From positions 31,521-95,520 of the forward strand of contig DASZTO010000072.1 in the NCBI GenBank assembly GCA_035548175.1: a DNA stretch of 64,000 nt, written 5' to 3'. How positions within the stretch are numbered: position 1 is the stretch's first letter; each line of letters starts with the position of its first letter. The notes under the pieces are model-generated. The model was given only the letters and a program-made list of their open reading frames with translations. It was not told the origin of the DNA and made no database searches. Positions 8,016 through 15,857 of the stretch are shown here, piece after piece. The DNA is from CALCHA01 sp035548175. Lineage in GTDB: Bacteria; Planctomycetota; Phycisphaerae; WQYP01. The translations under genes were made by a program, and so were the position numbers.

Positions 8016-9425
8016 ATGATGCGGCGAACCATATTCCTGGCGGTGATAGCGGCGGCGGTGGCGCGGGCCCAGGGCGGCGGGCCAACGCCGGCCACCCCGC
8101 CGGCGGCGCAAAGCGCACGCGAGACGGCGGCCTTCCTGTCGCCTTATACCGATTCGCAAACCCTGCTCGTGGCCCATGCCGACCTCGCGCGTGTCGATTC
8201 CCAGGCCCTCTTCCAGTTCATCGACCAACTGCTCGCCCAAACGCCTGACTCGCAGGACGAGCGCAAGTCGCTGCCCATGGCCCAGACCGCGTTCGATCTG
8301 TTCCTCGTGCGCATCAAACAAATCGGCATTCGGCAGGTCTACGTGATCGCCGATCAGACCGACCTGACCACCTCCGCCATCGGCGGCGCGGCGCTCGGGG
8401 GCGCGATCCTCGCGCCGCTGCCGCCGGGAACGGATGCCGCGCCCGTGATCGCCCTCTACCAGGCGATGGGCCTCGACAAAAGCATGGGCGTCAAGGAACC
8501 CACGATCCTGCCCGGAAACGTCATCGCACTGGGCGGGCCGGAGGTCATCGCGCGCCTGCGGCAGCGCTCGGATTCTCCGGTGGGCATCGAAACCCTCGCG
8601 GCCGCCTTTTCCGGCAGTGACGATGCCGCGCTTCAGATTGCGGGTCTGCTCTCGTCCGATACGCGCCGGGTGCTCGCGCAGATGCCCTTCGACCTGCCGC
8701 CCGAACTGGGCGGGCGTTCCATCCGGGATTACAGCGAGGGTCTCGAGGCGGTCGCCGCGTCGCTGACGCTGCCCCCCAGGCCGCGGATCACGGTGGTGCT
8801 GGCCGCACATGATGCCCCGGCGGCGGCGCGTCTGGCGGGGGCGTTCAATGCGCTGTTTCGCGACATTCCCACCACGCCGTGGTTCACCACCGATCTGCAC
8901 ACCGATCCGCCGCAGACCAGGGAGCTGCTTGGCAAACTGCTCGCCGGGTTGACCTTCACGCCCACGGGCACGACGGCGACGCTGCGCATCGAGGGTTCGG
9001 AGCTCACCAGTTTCGCCAGCGCGCTGCTCCTGCCCGACCTTCATGCGGCCGGAGAGCAGGCGGCGCGCGTGAAGTCGGCGTCGCAAATGCGCCAGGTGAT
9101 GATGGCTTGTTACCAGTACGCCCAGAATCACGGCGGCGATTTCCCGCCCACGCTTCAAACGCTGCTCACGGATCACATCCTCACCGCTCAGGCGCTGTTG
9201 TCCTCCCCCCGGGCGCTGCGGGATAAGACGCTCGGCTATCACCCCTGGACCGCGGCGCAGCTCAAAAAACTCGATGTCGCTCAGACGCCGACCATCTGGG
9301 AGCACCCCGACACGCCGGATGCGGGCCTCACCGTCGCCTATGCCGATGGCCACGTGGAGTTCGTACGCCTCCAGAAAAACCTCGATGACGAACTTCAGGC
9401 CGCGGAAAAGAAATTGCAGCCCTGA
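8016..9425 (+). CDS. Exported protein with DGHVEF tail (DUF1559-like C-terminus)
   Basis: A 469-residue protein with a short signal peptide (cleavage likely after A-R-A at 16-18). Residues 30-330 form an unrecognised alpha/beta domain (repeated FQFIDQLL, TRRVLAQMP, SLTLPPRP). From about residue 350 the sequence SASQMRQVMMACYQYAQNHGGDFPPTLQTLL resembles the stalk-adjacent part of planctomycete DUF1559 and type II pseudopilin-like proteins, and AYADGHVEFV near 440 is the matching DGH motif. This is the last gene of the ECF operon. No enzyme motif is visible. Two adjacent ATG codons occur at 8016 and 8019. Confidence 0.75.
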   Translation: MMRRTIFLAVIAAAVARAQGGGPTPATPPAAQSARETAAFLSPYTDSQTLLVAHADLARVDSQALFQFIDQLLAQTPDSQDERKSLPMAQTAFDLFLVRIKQIGIRQVYVIADQTDLTTSAIGGAALGGAILAPLPPGTDAAPVIALYQAMGLDKSMGVKEPTILPGNVIALGGPEVIARLRQRSDSPVGIETLAAAFSGSDDAALQIAGLLSSDTRRVLAQMPFDLPPELGGRSIRDYSEGLEAVAASLTLPPRPRITVVLAAHDAPAAARLAGAFNALFRDIPTTPWFTTDLHTDPPQTRELLGKLLAGLTFTPTGTTATLRIEGSELTSFASALLLPDLHAAGEQAARVKSASQMRQVMMACYQYAQNHGGDFPPTLQTLLTDHILTAQALLSSPRALRDKTLGYHPWTAAQLKKLDVAQTPTIWEHPDTPDAGLTVAYADGHVEFVRLQKNLDDELQAAEKKLQP

Positions 9426-9498
9426 TCGCCGGCCCCAACCACCGTCCCCAACGGGCGTCGCAGTTTTCCCCAGCGCCGTGCGGCCCTATGATCCGGGG

Positions 9499-10503
9499 AT
9501 GCCCGCCCTCCCACCGATCCTCCGTCTGGCCACCCGTGGCTCGCTTTTGGCGCGTACGCAGTCCGCTCAAGTGGCCGACCTGCTGCGCCCCCATCTGCCC
9601 CCCGGCGTACGCATCGAACTGGTGACCATCACCACCTCCGGCGACCGCCAGGCGGATCGGCCGCTGCAGGATGCCGGGGGCAAGGGCTTGTTCGTCAAAG
9701 AGCTCGATGAGGCGCTGCTGGCGGGGGCGGCGGATTTTGCGGTGCACTCCGCCAAGGACCTGCCCGTCGAGCGCTCGCCGGACCTCCTGATCGCGGCGAC
9801 GCCCGCGCGCGAGGATCCCCGCGATGTGTGGATCGGCCGTGGGGGACTGGCCATCGATGCGCTTCCGCCCGGAGCGCTCGTGGGCACGGTGTCGCTGCGC
9901 CGGCAGGCACAGCTTCTGGCGCGCCGGCCCGACCTGCGGGTGGCGCCGCTCCGGGGGAACATCGATACGCGCTTGCGAAAAGTGGCCGAGGGAGTGGGGG
10001 GAATCGCGGGTACTTTTCTGGCGGCGGCGGGCCTGCGGAGGTCGGGTCTGTGGCCGCCCGATGCCGCGGCGCTCCCGACCGATGAGTTCGTGCCCGCGGC
10101 GGGGCAGGGAACGCTGGCGATCGAAGCGCGGCGCTCCGACGCCGCCCTGCTGGAGGTGCTGGACAAGGTCCACGATCCTCTGACCGCAAACTGCCTGATG
10201 TTCGAACGCCGGCTGGTCGGGGCTCTGGCGGGCAACTGCCTCGCGCCCATCGGCGTGGTCGCCCAGCCGCGCGGCATCGTCGATGGCCGGCGACAGCCGG
10301 GCTACCTCGTGCGGGCGCTGGTGGCATCGCCCGACGGCCGGCAGATGGCGCGGGCGACGCTCATGGCGCAGGAGGACGATCCGGCCGCCCTCGACGCGCT
10401 CGGCCCGCTGCTGCTGCGGACGCTCGAAGCGCGGGGAGCCAGAGAGATTCTTGCCCAAAGTGTTACAAGACCTGACGACCGGACGGGAGGATCCCCGGAA
10501 TAA
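9499..10503 (+). CDS. hemC: Hydroxymethylbilane synthase (porphobilinogen deaminase)
   Basis: A 334-residue cytoplasmic enzyme that joins four porphobilinogen molecules into hydroxymethylbilane in haem biosynthesis. Hallmarks: ATRGSLLARTQ near the start, TTSGDR (46-50), HSAKD with catalytic Asp87, VSLRRQAQLL (131-140), RGNIDTRL (152-159), and Cys247 in GNCLAPIG, which carries the dipyrromethane cofactor. Length is normal for the family. It stands alone between the ECF operon and a regulatory gene pair; hemL, an earlier enzyme of the same pathway, lies 26 kb away in the same window. The ATG at 9499 follows GGGG and aligns with the usual N-terminus. Confidence 0.97.
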   Translation: MPALPPILRLATRGSLLARTQSAQVADLLRPHLPPGVRIELVTITTSGDRQADRPLQDAGGKGLFVKELDEALLAGAADFAVHSAKDLPVERSPDLLIAATPAREDPRDVWIGRGGLAIDALPPGALVGTVSLRRQAQLLARRPDLRVAPLRGNIDTRLRKVAEGVGGIAGTFLAAAGLRRSGLWPPDAAALPTDEFVPAAGQGTLAIEARRSDAALLEVLDKVHDPLTANCLMFERRLVGALAGNCLAPIGVVAQPRGIVDGRRQPGYLVRALVASPDGRQMARATLMAQEDDPAALDALGPLLLRTLEARGAREILAQSVTRPDDRTGGSPE

Positions 10504-10678
10504 ATGGCGCGGCGGGCAACACAGGTCCGGTAAAAGCCGGCGGGATCGGTTTTTTGGTGTTGGGCGTCCATTTTGCTTCAGGCAATCTTCATGCGCGCGG
10601 CGGTGAGCGTCCGAGGGGTGGTTCCGCGGGAGGGATCACAGGCGACCTGCGTGCTGTGGATTCTGTGAGCGAGCAGGC

Positions 10679-10900
10679 ATGAATACCAACGACATTCGCA
10701 AGTACCTCCACGATCTGAGCAACGCGCTGAACGCGGCGAAAATTAACGCCTATTTGCTGCGTCGAATGCACGGCGACGTCCTGGACAAGGAAACCCTGGA
10801 CGGTTTGGATTCCTCCCTCTTCGACGCCGAAAAGCTCGTCTCCGACTTCCACCGGCGGGTCCATGCAGAAATGGTTCCTACGGAAAAGACGCCAACCTGA
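10679..10900 (+). CDS. Small protein with histidine-kinase-like H-box
   Basis: A 73-residue, wholly helical, cytoplasmic protein. Residues 10-27 read L-H11-D-L-S-N-A-L-N-A-A-K-I-N-A-Y-L-L, strikingly like the H-box of histidine kinase dimerisation/phosphotransfer domains (HDLxNxL). A second helix (SSLFDAEKLVSDFHRR) could complete a two-helix hairpin. There is no ATPase domain, so it cannot phosphorylate itself; it could be a stand-alone phosphotransfer protein or a kinase remnant. It lies 303 bases upstream of an NtrC-type response regulator on the same strand and that regulator has no adjacent kinase. Function is inference. It follows the ATG directly after GCGAGCAGGC; the ribosome site is weak. 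Confidence 0.6.
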   Translation: MNTNDIRKYLHDLSNALNAAKINAYLLRRMHGDVLDKETLDGLDSSLFDAEKLVSDFHRRVHAEMVPTEKTPT

Positions 10901-11203
10901 CGTATCTGCCCACGCACAAAAGTGCGTCGTTTTGGCGTGTGCGACAAGACAACCGATGGTGAGATAGGGAATCTGACAAAATGGGACGCTGGTACGAGTC
11001 TTGCCGGTAGTCAGCTTTGGTGGGAGCTTTTTTTGAGGTGCGGATAACCCGTGCTTGTCCGGCAGGGCTGACCCTTTGCAAGCGCGCTCGCCGCGCCTTA
11101 CCATCGGACTTGCCGTCGTCCTATCCCTCCTCCCATGTTTTACATACACGACTCTCTTCCGCCCGGGATTCAGCCCGCCCGGGCCAAGCGCTGGGGATAA
11201 CTC
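10901..11203 (+). other. Intergenic leader upstream of NtrC-type gene
   Basis: About 300 bases without a credible gene. It holds a sigma-54-like promoter (separate entry) and an AT-rich patch near 10910-10990. I see no terminator, riboswitch or tRNA. Confidence 0.5.
10990..11005 (+). promoter_or_regulatory. Candidate sigma-54 (-24/-12) promoter
   Basis: The bases TGGTACGAGTCTTGCC match the consensus TGGCACN5TTGCW with one change, and the invariant GG (10991-10992) and GC (11003-11004) have the required 12-base offset. It lies about 200 bases upstream of a gene for a sigma-54-dependent activator on the same strand, so autoregulation is plausible. No upstream activator site was identified. Confidence 0.45.
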
Positions 11204-12805
11204 ATGGCACAAGGCAACGCGTATAAAATCCTCGTGGTCGAAGACGATTCCAACGAACGTCAGAGCATGCAGCGCCTGCTCACCGACGCCGGGTATCACG
11301 TCCACACCGCCGACTCGGCTGACAAAGCCATGGGGTACATGGATGAAGCGGTCGACTTCGTCCTCACCGACCTCCAGATGGGGGATGTCTCGGGGATGGA
11401 TTTGCTGCGGCACTGGAAGCTCAAGCAGCCCGAGACGATGTTCCTGATGATCACCGGCCACGGCAGCACGCAGATCGCGATCGATGCGATCAAGGCCGGC
11501 GCCTATGACTACATGAACAAGCCGATCGACCCCAACAAGCTGATCGTCACGCTGCAGAACATGGCGCGTTCGCGCGAGGAATCGCGCAAGGTGCGGGAGC
11601 TGCAGAACCGGCTCGATGAGCGGTTCAGCCTTTCGAGCATCATCGGCCGGAGCCCGCAGATGCAGCGGGTGTTCGAGCTGATCCGGCGGTCGGCGCAGGC
11701 GTTTTCGACGGTGCTGATTCTGGGGGAATCGGGGACGGGCAAAGAGCTTGTGGCGCAGGCGATTCACCAGAATTCGCCGCGGCGGGATGGGCCGTTCGTG
11801 GCCGTGAACTGCGCCGCGATGCCGGCGACGCTGGTGGAATCGGAGCTGTTCGGGCATGAGAAGGGGGCCTTCACGGGCGCGACGGACCGGCGCATGGGGC
11901 GGTTCGAGCAAGCCAACGGCGGCACGCTGTTCATCGATGAAATTGGCGATTTTGAGGTGGCGCTCCAGGTGAAACTGCTGCGCGTGATGGAGAACCGGAC
12001 CTTCACCCCGGTGGGCGGAAACAAGGAAATCAAGGTGGACACGCGGGTGCTGGCCGCGACGAGCCGGGACATCCGCGACATGATGGCCAAGGGGACATTC
12101 CGGGAGGATTTGTACTACCGGCTGAACGTGATCACGATCGACCTGCCGCCGCTGCGCCAACGGTTGGATGACATTCCGCTGCTGGTGAAGCGGTTCATGG
12201 ACCGCGTCAACGAGCAGAACGGGACAAAGATCACCAGCATCTCGCCATCGGTGATCGATGCGTTGCAGCAGTATCACTGGCCGGGAAACGTGCGCGAGCT
12301 GCTGAACGTGGTTGAGCGGATGATGGTGCTGTCGGACAAGACGCAACTGGAAGTGGACGACCTGCCGGCGTTTATCCGCAATGGCCAAAATGGGCACACG
12401 ACGGTGGCTGCCGGAGCGCCGGCGGCGGCGGGCGCGACGGGGGAGGCGGCGGGAGCGGCGGCGGCGGGCGGAAGTGCCGCGATCGGAACGGTTGCGGCCG
12501 GGGCGGCGGTGGGTGGCGGCGGGGCGGCGCCTCAGGCGTCGGCGGGGGCGAGCGGGGCGACGCTGGACCAGGCGCTCTCGACGATGACGCTGGCGGAACT
12601 CGAGGAGCGGGCGATCGCGGCGGCGCTGCAGCGGTTCAACAACAACCGTACGCGTGCGGCGCGGGCGCTGGGCATCAGCGTGCGGACCCTGCAGCGCAAG
12701 CTGGGAGCCAAAAGCGGAAGCGACGCGGAGGCCGGCGGCGACGAGGGGGCGGAGCCCGCCGCGGGTTCGGATGCACCCGACTCGCTGGTCAGCACGGGGA
12801 CGTGA
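11204..12805 (+). CDS. Sigma-54-dependent NtrC-family response regulator
   Basis: A 533-residue DNA-binding regulator. Domains: receiver (8-120) with acidic pocket ED14-D15, phospho-acceptor Asp56 and Lys107; AAA+ activator (145-380) with Walker A GESGTGKE (174-181), the sigma-54-contacting loop GAFTGA (221-226), Walker B LFIDE near 242 and the sensor motif WPGNVRELLN (359-368); and a Fis-type helix-turn-helix (463-502, RAARALGISVRTLQRKL). Between AAA+ and HTH lies a roughly 55-residue alanine/glycine linker (400-455), encoded by a GCG/GGC-rich stretch, and there is an acidic low-complexity tail. It should respond to a kinase or to the H-box protein upstream and activate sigma-54 promoters. 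The target genes are unknown. Confidence 0.95.
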   Translation: MAQGNAYKILVVEDDSNERQSMQRLLTDAGYHVHTADSADKAMGYMDEAVDFVLTDLQMGDVSGMDLLRHWKLKQPETMFLMITGHGSTQIAIDAIKAGAYDYMNKPIDPNKLIVTLQNMARSREESRKVRELQNRLDERFSLSSIIGRSPQMQRVFELIRRSAQAFSTVLILGESGTGKELVAQAIHQNSPRRDGPFVAVNCAAMPATLVESELFGHEKGAFTGATDRRMGRFEQANGGTLFIDEIGDFEVALQVKLLRVMENRTFTPVGGNKEIKVDTRVLAATSRDIRDMMAKGTFREDLYYRLNVITIDLPPLRQRLDDIPLLVKRFMDRVNEQNGTKITSISPSVIDALQQYHWPGNVRELLNVVERMMVLSDKTQLEVDDLPAFIRNGQNGHTTVAAGAPAAAGATGEAAGAAAAGGSAAIGTVAAGAAVGGGGAAPQASAGASGATLDQALSTMTLAELEERAIAAALQRFNNNRTRAARALGISVRTLQRKLGAKSGSDAEAGGDEGAEPAAGSDAPDSLVSTGT

Positions 12806-12807
12806 GC

Positions 12808-12907
12808 GCAATGCCCATTGCCGATTGCGGATTGCCGATTTGCAATTGATCGGCGCGAGCAGTTGCTGCGCTCAATGGGCAATGGGCATTTTCGCAATGG
12901 GCAATGT
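12808..12907. repeat. Periodic CAATGGGCAATG repeat block between convergent genes
   Basis: Short units such as GCCCATTGCCGATTGC and CAATGGGCAATGGGCA recur every 7-8 bases. A perfect 12-base inverted repeat is present: AATGCCCATTGC (12810-12821) and GCAATGGGCATT (12879-12890). The block begins two bases after the NtrC stop and ends just before the sulfotransferase stop, so it could act as a bidirectional terminator, but there is no T-run. It belongs to the same visual class as the tracts at 4.7, 34.5, 47.3, 54.2, 55.5 and 58.2-58.7 kb. Confidence 0.75.
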
Positions 12908-12924
12908 GGCCACGGGGGATTCGG

Positions 12925-14358
12925 TCAGGCGGGTTGCATGTGAAATTCGGCGATGCGCAGGTGGGGAGGCATGGAGAGGCAGCCGAGATGCGCGCCCGGA
13001 GCATTTTCCGGGGCCTCCGGGGCGACGTTCAGATGCACCTTGCAGGACAGCCAGCCATCGGCCTCGGGCGCGGCGCTGGCGCCGGTGATTTCTTTGCCCG
13101 AGATGTCGCACAGCGCCAGCCGGATATCCGGGGCAGCGGCGGGCGCGGGGGGCGGCTCGATGCGCAGGCGGGCCGCATACATGCCCGCATCGAAGGGTCC
13201 TGCAAAGACGTAGCGCACGGCGGAGGCGGTATCGGGGTGGGCCGCCTCCTCGTCGGCGGCGGTTTGCACCGTGCGCAGGGCGGCGGTGTCCCATGTCCGC
13301 GCGGGGGCGCTGCGCCAGCGGCCGATGATCGCGTCGGCGAATCCCCGGGGGGGCTGCGGGCGGGCGAGCATTTCGAGGGTCGCGCCGATGAGCGCCGCCT
13401 GCCGCACCGCCTGCCGGCGCAGGCCGATGACTTCCGCGTAAGTCCTTCCATACTTGGTCGCCAAACCATCCAGGGCGGCGGTCAGTTCTTTGATCCGCAC
13501 GCGCGACACACGCTGGTTGCTCCACTCGGGAAGGAGCTGGCCGGCGGCGGCGCGGCGGTCAATGGCGGCGGCGGGATCGTGCCCCTTCATGGCGGCCAGC
13601 GACTGAAGCTGGCCGTACACCTCCAGCGCCTCGGGGACCAGATCGGCGACCACCGCTTCGCGCCAGCTGCCCGGTTTTTCCTTCACCATCACTTCGGGGT
13701 CGAACAGGTCTTTCGCCGGAATCGCCAGGCCGGCGCCGAAGTGGGCGTTGATGGCGCGGATGAAAGCGCCGCCGTCGGCGGTGGCGGCGTCGTTGCTGAT
13801 CAACAGGCATTGCCGGGGATGCCGCCGCATGAACTCGAGGACGCGCCGGTTGTAGTGGGTCCAGAGATCGAGGGCGAGCCGGGGGTGATCAAGGATCGCC
13901 CGATCGGTGGCGCGGCGGAAGAGCGAGTCGGCGACTTCCCAGGGCTCCCGGTATAGGAAGATGAAGCGCGCCTCGGGCATGAGCGTGTGCCAGAAATCCA
14001 GAAAGAGCGTGGTGCGCGGGTCTTTCCAGCCCCATTCGCCGGCGGCGCCGTTGACCGTCCGGGCGGCCTTCTGCTGAACCAGCGCACGCGCCTGCGCGGC
14101 GACCTCCGGCGGCACCTCGAGCGGCCAGCGGTCGGACCACCCGGTCTCATCCAGGCCGTTGCCCAGCAGCGCGGCGCGGTGGACCTCGACGAAATCCATG
14201 TCTTCAAAATGGCCTTTCACGTTGCCGCGGTCGGCCGCATAAAGCTTCTCTCCCATGCCCACGCCGGCGCTCTGGAGCAGCGACGCCGCGAAGCTGGTGC
14301 CGGAGCGATGCATGCCGGCCAGGATGAAGGGGCGCAGGACGATCGCGGCTTCGCTCAC
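12925..14358 (-). CDS. Sulfotransferase family protein with C-terminal extension
   Basis: A 477-residue protein. The N-terminal 260 residues are a PAPS-dependent sulfotransferase domain: the 5'-phosphosulfate loop is H17-R-S-G-T-S22, followed by GHFEDMDFVEVH, WGWKDPRTT and the 3'-phosphate strand EARFIFLYREPWEVADS. The last 110 residues form an immunoglobulin-like beta domain (YVFAGPFDAGMYAARLRIE...) that may bind the glycan acceptor. It overlaps the upstream Wzt gene by four bases, so the two are expressed together; the likely job is sulfation of an exported surface polysaccharide. Start ATG at 14358 is fixed by that overlap. The acceptor is not known. Confidence 0.86.
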   Translation of the reverse strand: MSEAAIVLRPFILAGMHRSGTSFAASLLQSAGVGMGEKLYAADRGNVKGHFEDMDFVEVHRAALLGNGLDETGWSDRWPLEVPPEVAAQARALVQQKAARTVNGAAGEWGWKDPRTTLFLDFWHTLMPEARFIFLYREPWEVADSLFRRATDRAILDHPRLALDLWTHYNRRVLEFMRRHPRQCLLISNDAATADGGAFIRAINAHFGAGLAIPAKDLFDPEVMVKEKPGSWREAVVADLVPEALEVYGQLQSLAAMKGHDPAAAIDRRAAAGQLLPEWSNQRVSRVRIKELTAALDGLATKYGRTYAEVIGLRRQAVRQAALIGATLEMLARPQPPRGFADAIIGRWRSAPARTWDTAALRTVQTAADEEAAHPDTASAVRYVFAGPFDAGMYAARLRIEPPPAPAAAPDIRLALCDISGKEITGASAAPEADGWLSCKVHLNVAPEAPENAPGAHLGCLSMPPHLRIAEFHMQPA

Positions 14359-15812
14359 GTGGTGCTCTCCGTTTCAGGGGCGGACTCGGGAGATTCGGCA
14401 GGGGCGTCCGACTCGGGCCGGATATCGACCGCGGGCTTGAATCCCAGATCGAGCGCGCCCGTGGCCAGAGTTCCACGCTCCGGCTGCACCCGGAACATGG
14501 CCGCATCCACCACCCGGTGGATGAACACCTCCGCACCGCCGCCGCTGGCGGGCTCGCCGGGTTCCTCCCCCGCGGCGGCCATGACGCCGGCATTGAGAAA
14601 ATAGACGCCGGCCTGGAGGGCGCAGGTGAACGCGAAGCGGATCGTGACCACGGATTTTTTGGCCACGGCATCGATGCGGTTTTCGTACAGGTGGGAGACG
14701 GCGCCCCCGAGCTCGAAGCCGCCGACGGTTTTGATCAGCATCCCGAAGCGGACCTTGCGGGCGTCGGTCTCAAAATGCACGTCGTAGGCATACACATAGG
14801 CGCGGCCCCGGACGAGCATATTGGCGCGCGATCCGTCGGGCCGTTCGATGCGCGCGTCTTCGATGCGCGCGCCCAGCGAGGGATAGACCAGCGTCGACTG
14901 CGGCTTCATGTTGGGATCGAAATGGTCCTCGCCGTCGCCGACGGCTTCGGCCGGCAGCGCGTCGGGGCGTTCGACCGCCGCCTCCTGCGCGCCGGCGCGA
15001 ATCTCGGCGCGCAGCGCCTCGAGCTTCTCGGCCGGGCTGAAGATCATGCGGTGATACTGGCTGACCACGCGCTTGGGCTCGCCGGCGAGCAGCTTTTCGC
15101 CCGAATCCAGCAGCAGCGCGTGGTCGCAGAGTTCGATGATCTGGTGCCCCGCATGCGAGACGAAGAGCACGGTGCAGCCCTTGTCCTGCAGCGTGCGGAT
15201 GCGCGCGAAGCATTTTCGCTGAAAGGCTTCATCGCCCACGGCGAGGGCTTCATCCACGATCAGGATGTCGGGATCGAGCGCGATCGTCACCGAGAAGGCC
15301 AGGCGAACCATCATGCCCGAGGAATAAGTCTTCACCGGCTGATCGACGAAGTCGCCGATGCCCGCGAAATCGACGATCTGGTCGAATTTCCCTTCGATGA
15401 ATCGGCGGCCGCAGCCCTGGATCTGGCCCTGGAAAAAAACGTTTTCCCGGCCCGTGAACTCGGGATGAAAACCCGAGCCCAGCTCCAGCAGCGCGGCCAC
15501 CCGCCCGGCCACGCGCACCGATCCCCCGGTGGCCTGAAGCGTGCCGGCGATGATCTGCAGCAGCGTCGATTTTCCCGAGCCGTTCCGGCCGACAATGCCC
15601 CACGTCTCGCCCCGCCCGATCGACAGATCAATGCCCTTGAGAGCCCAGAACTCGCGCGTGCCCCTCGGCGGCCCGGCGGCGTGGCCGTTGGTTTCACCGG
15701 CGCTGCCGGCGCTGCCGGCGAAGCCGAGCATGGCTGAAATCATGGCGCGGCGACTGGCGAAACGCCGAAAGCACTTGGTCACTCCCGCAAGCTGGATGGC
15801 CGTTTCGTTCAT
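14355..15812 (-). CDS. ABC transporter ATPase for polysaccharide export (Wzt type)
   Basis: A 485-residue protein. The N-terminal 240 residues are an ABC ATPase: Walker A GRNGSGKST (75-83), Q-loop region, signature YSSGM (163-167), Walker B ILIVDE (183-188) and switch His220; ELGSGFHPEFTGRENV is typical of the O-antigen/teichoic acid exporter branch. Residues about 295-470 form a Wzt-like C-terminal beta-sandwich that recognises the glycan terminus. The protein would power export of undecaprenyl-linked polysaccharide. The usual permease partner (Wzm) is not in the window, which is unusual because the pair is normally adjacent. It is followed by an overlapping sulfotransferase gene. An insertion of glycine/serine residues at 32-48 precedes Walker A. 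Confidence 0.92.
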   Translation of the reverse strand: MNETAIQLAGVTKCFRRFASRRAMISAMLGFAGSAGSAGETNGHAAGPPRGTREFWALKGIDLSIGRGETWGIVGRNGSGKSTLLQIIAGTLQATGGSVRVAGRVAALLELGSGFHPEFTGRENVFFQGQIQGCGRRFIEGKFDQIVDFAGIGDFVDQPVKTYSSGMMVRLAFSVTIALDPDILIVDEALAVGDEAFQRKCFARIRTLQDKGCTVLFVSHAGHQIIELCDHALLLDSGEKLLAGEPKRVVSQYHRMIFSPAEKLEALRAEIRAGAQEAAVERPDALPAEAVGDGEDHFDPNMKPQSTLVYPSLGARIEDARIERPDGSRANMLVRGRAYVYAYDVHFETDARKVRFGMLIKTVGGFELGGAVSHLYENRIDAVAKKSVVTIRFAFTCALQAGVYFLNAGVMAAAGEEPGEPASGGGAEVFIHRVVDAAMFRVQPERGTLATGALDLGFKPAVDIRPESDAPAESPESAPETESTT

Positions 15813-15857
15813 AGCCTGAACAGTCTACACGGGGGTGGCACGCAACTCACGCGGCGG

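Noticed and set aside
10528..10560. Terminator after hemC
   Set aside because: Only a 4-base-pair CCGG stem precedes the T-run, too weak for an intrinsic terminator.
10589..12811. 740-residue frame antisense to the NtrC-type gene
   Set aside because: Arginine/histidine-rich translation without domains; a shadow of a high-GC gene.
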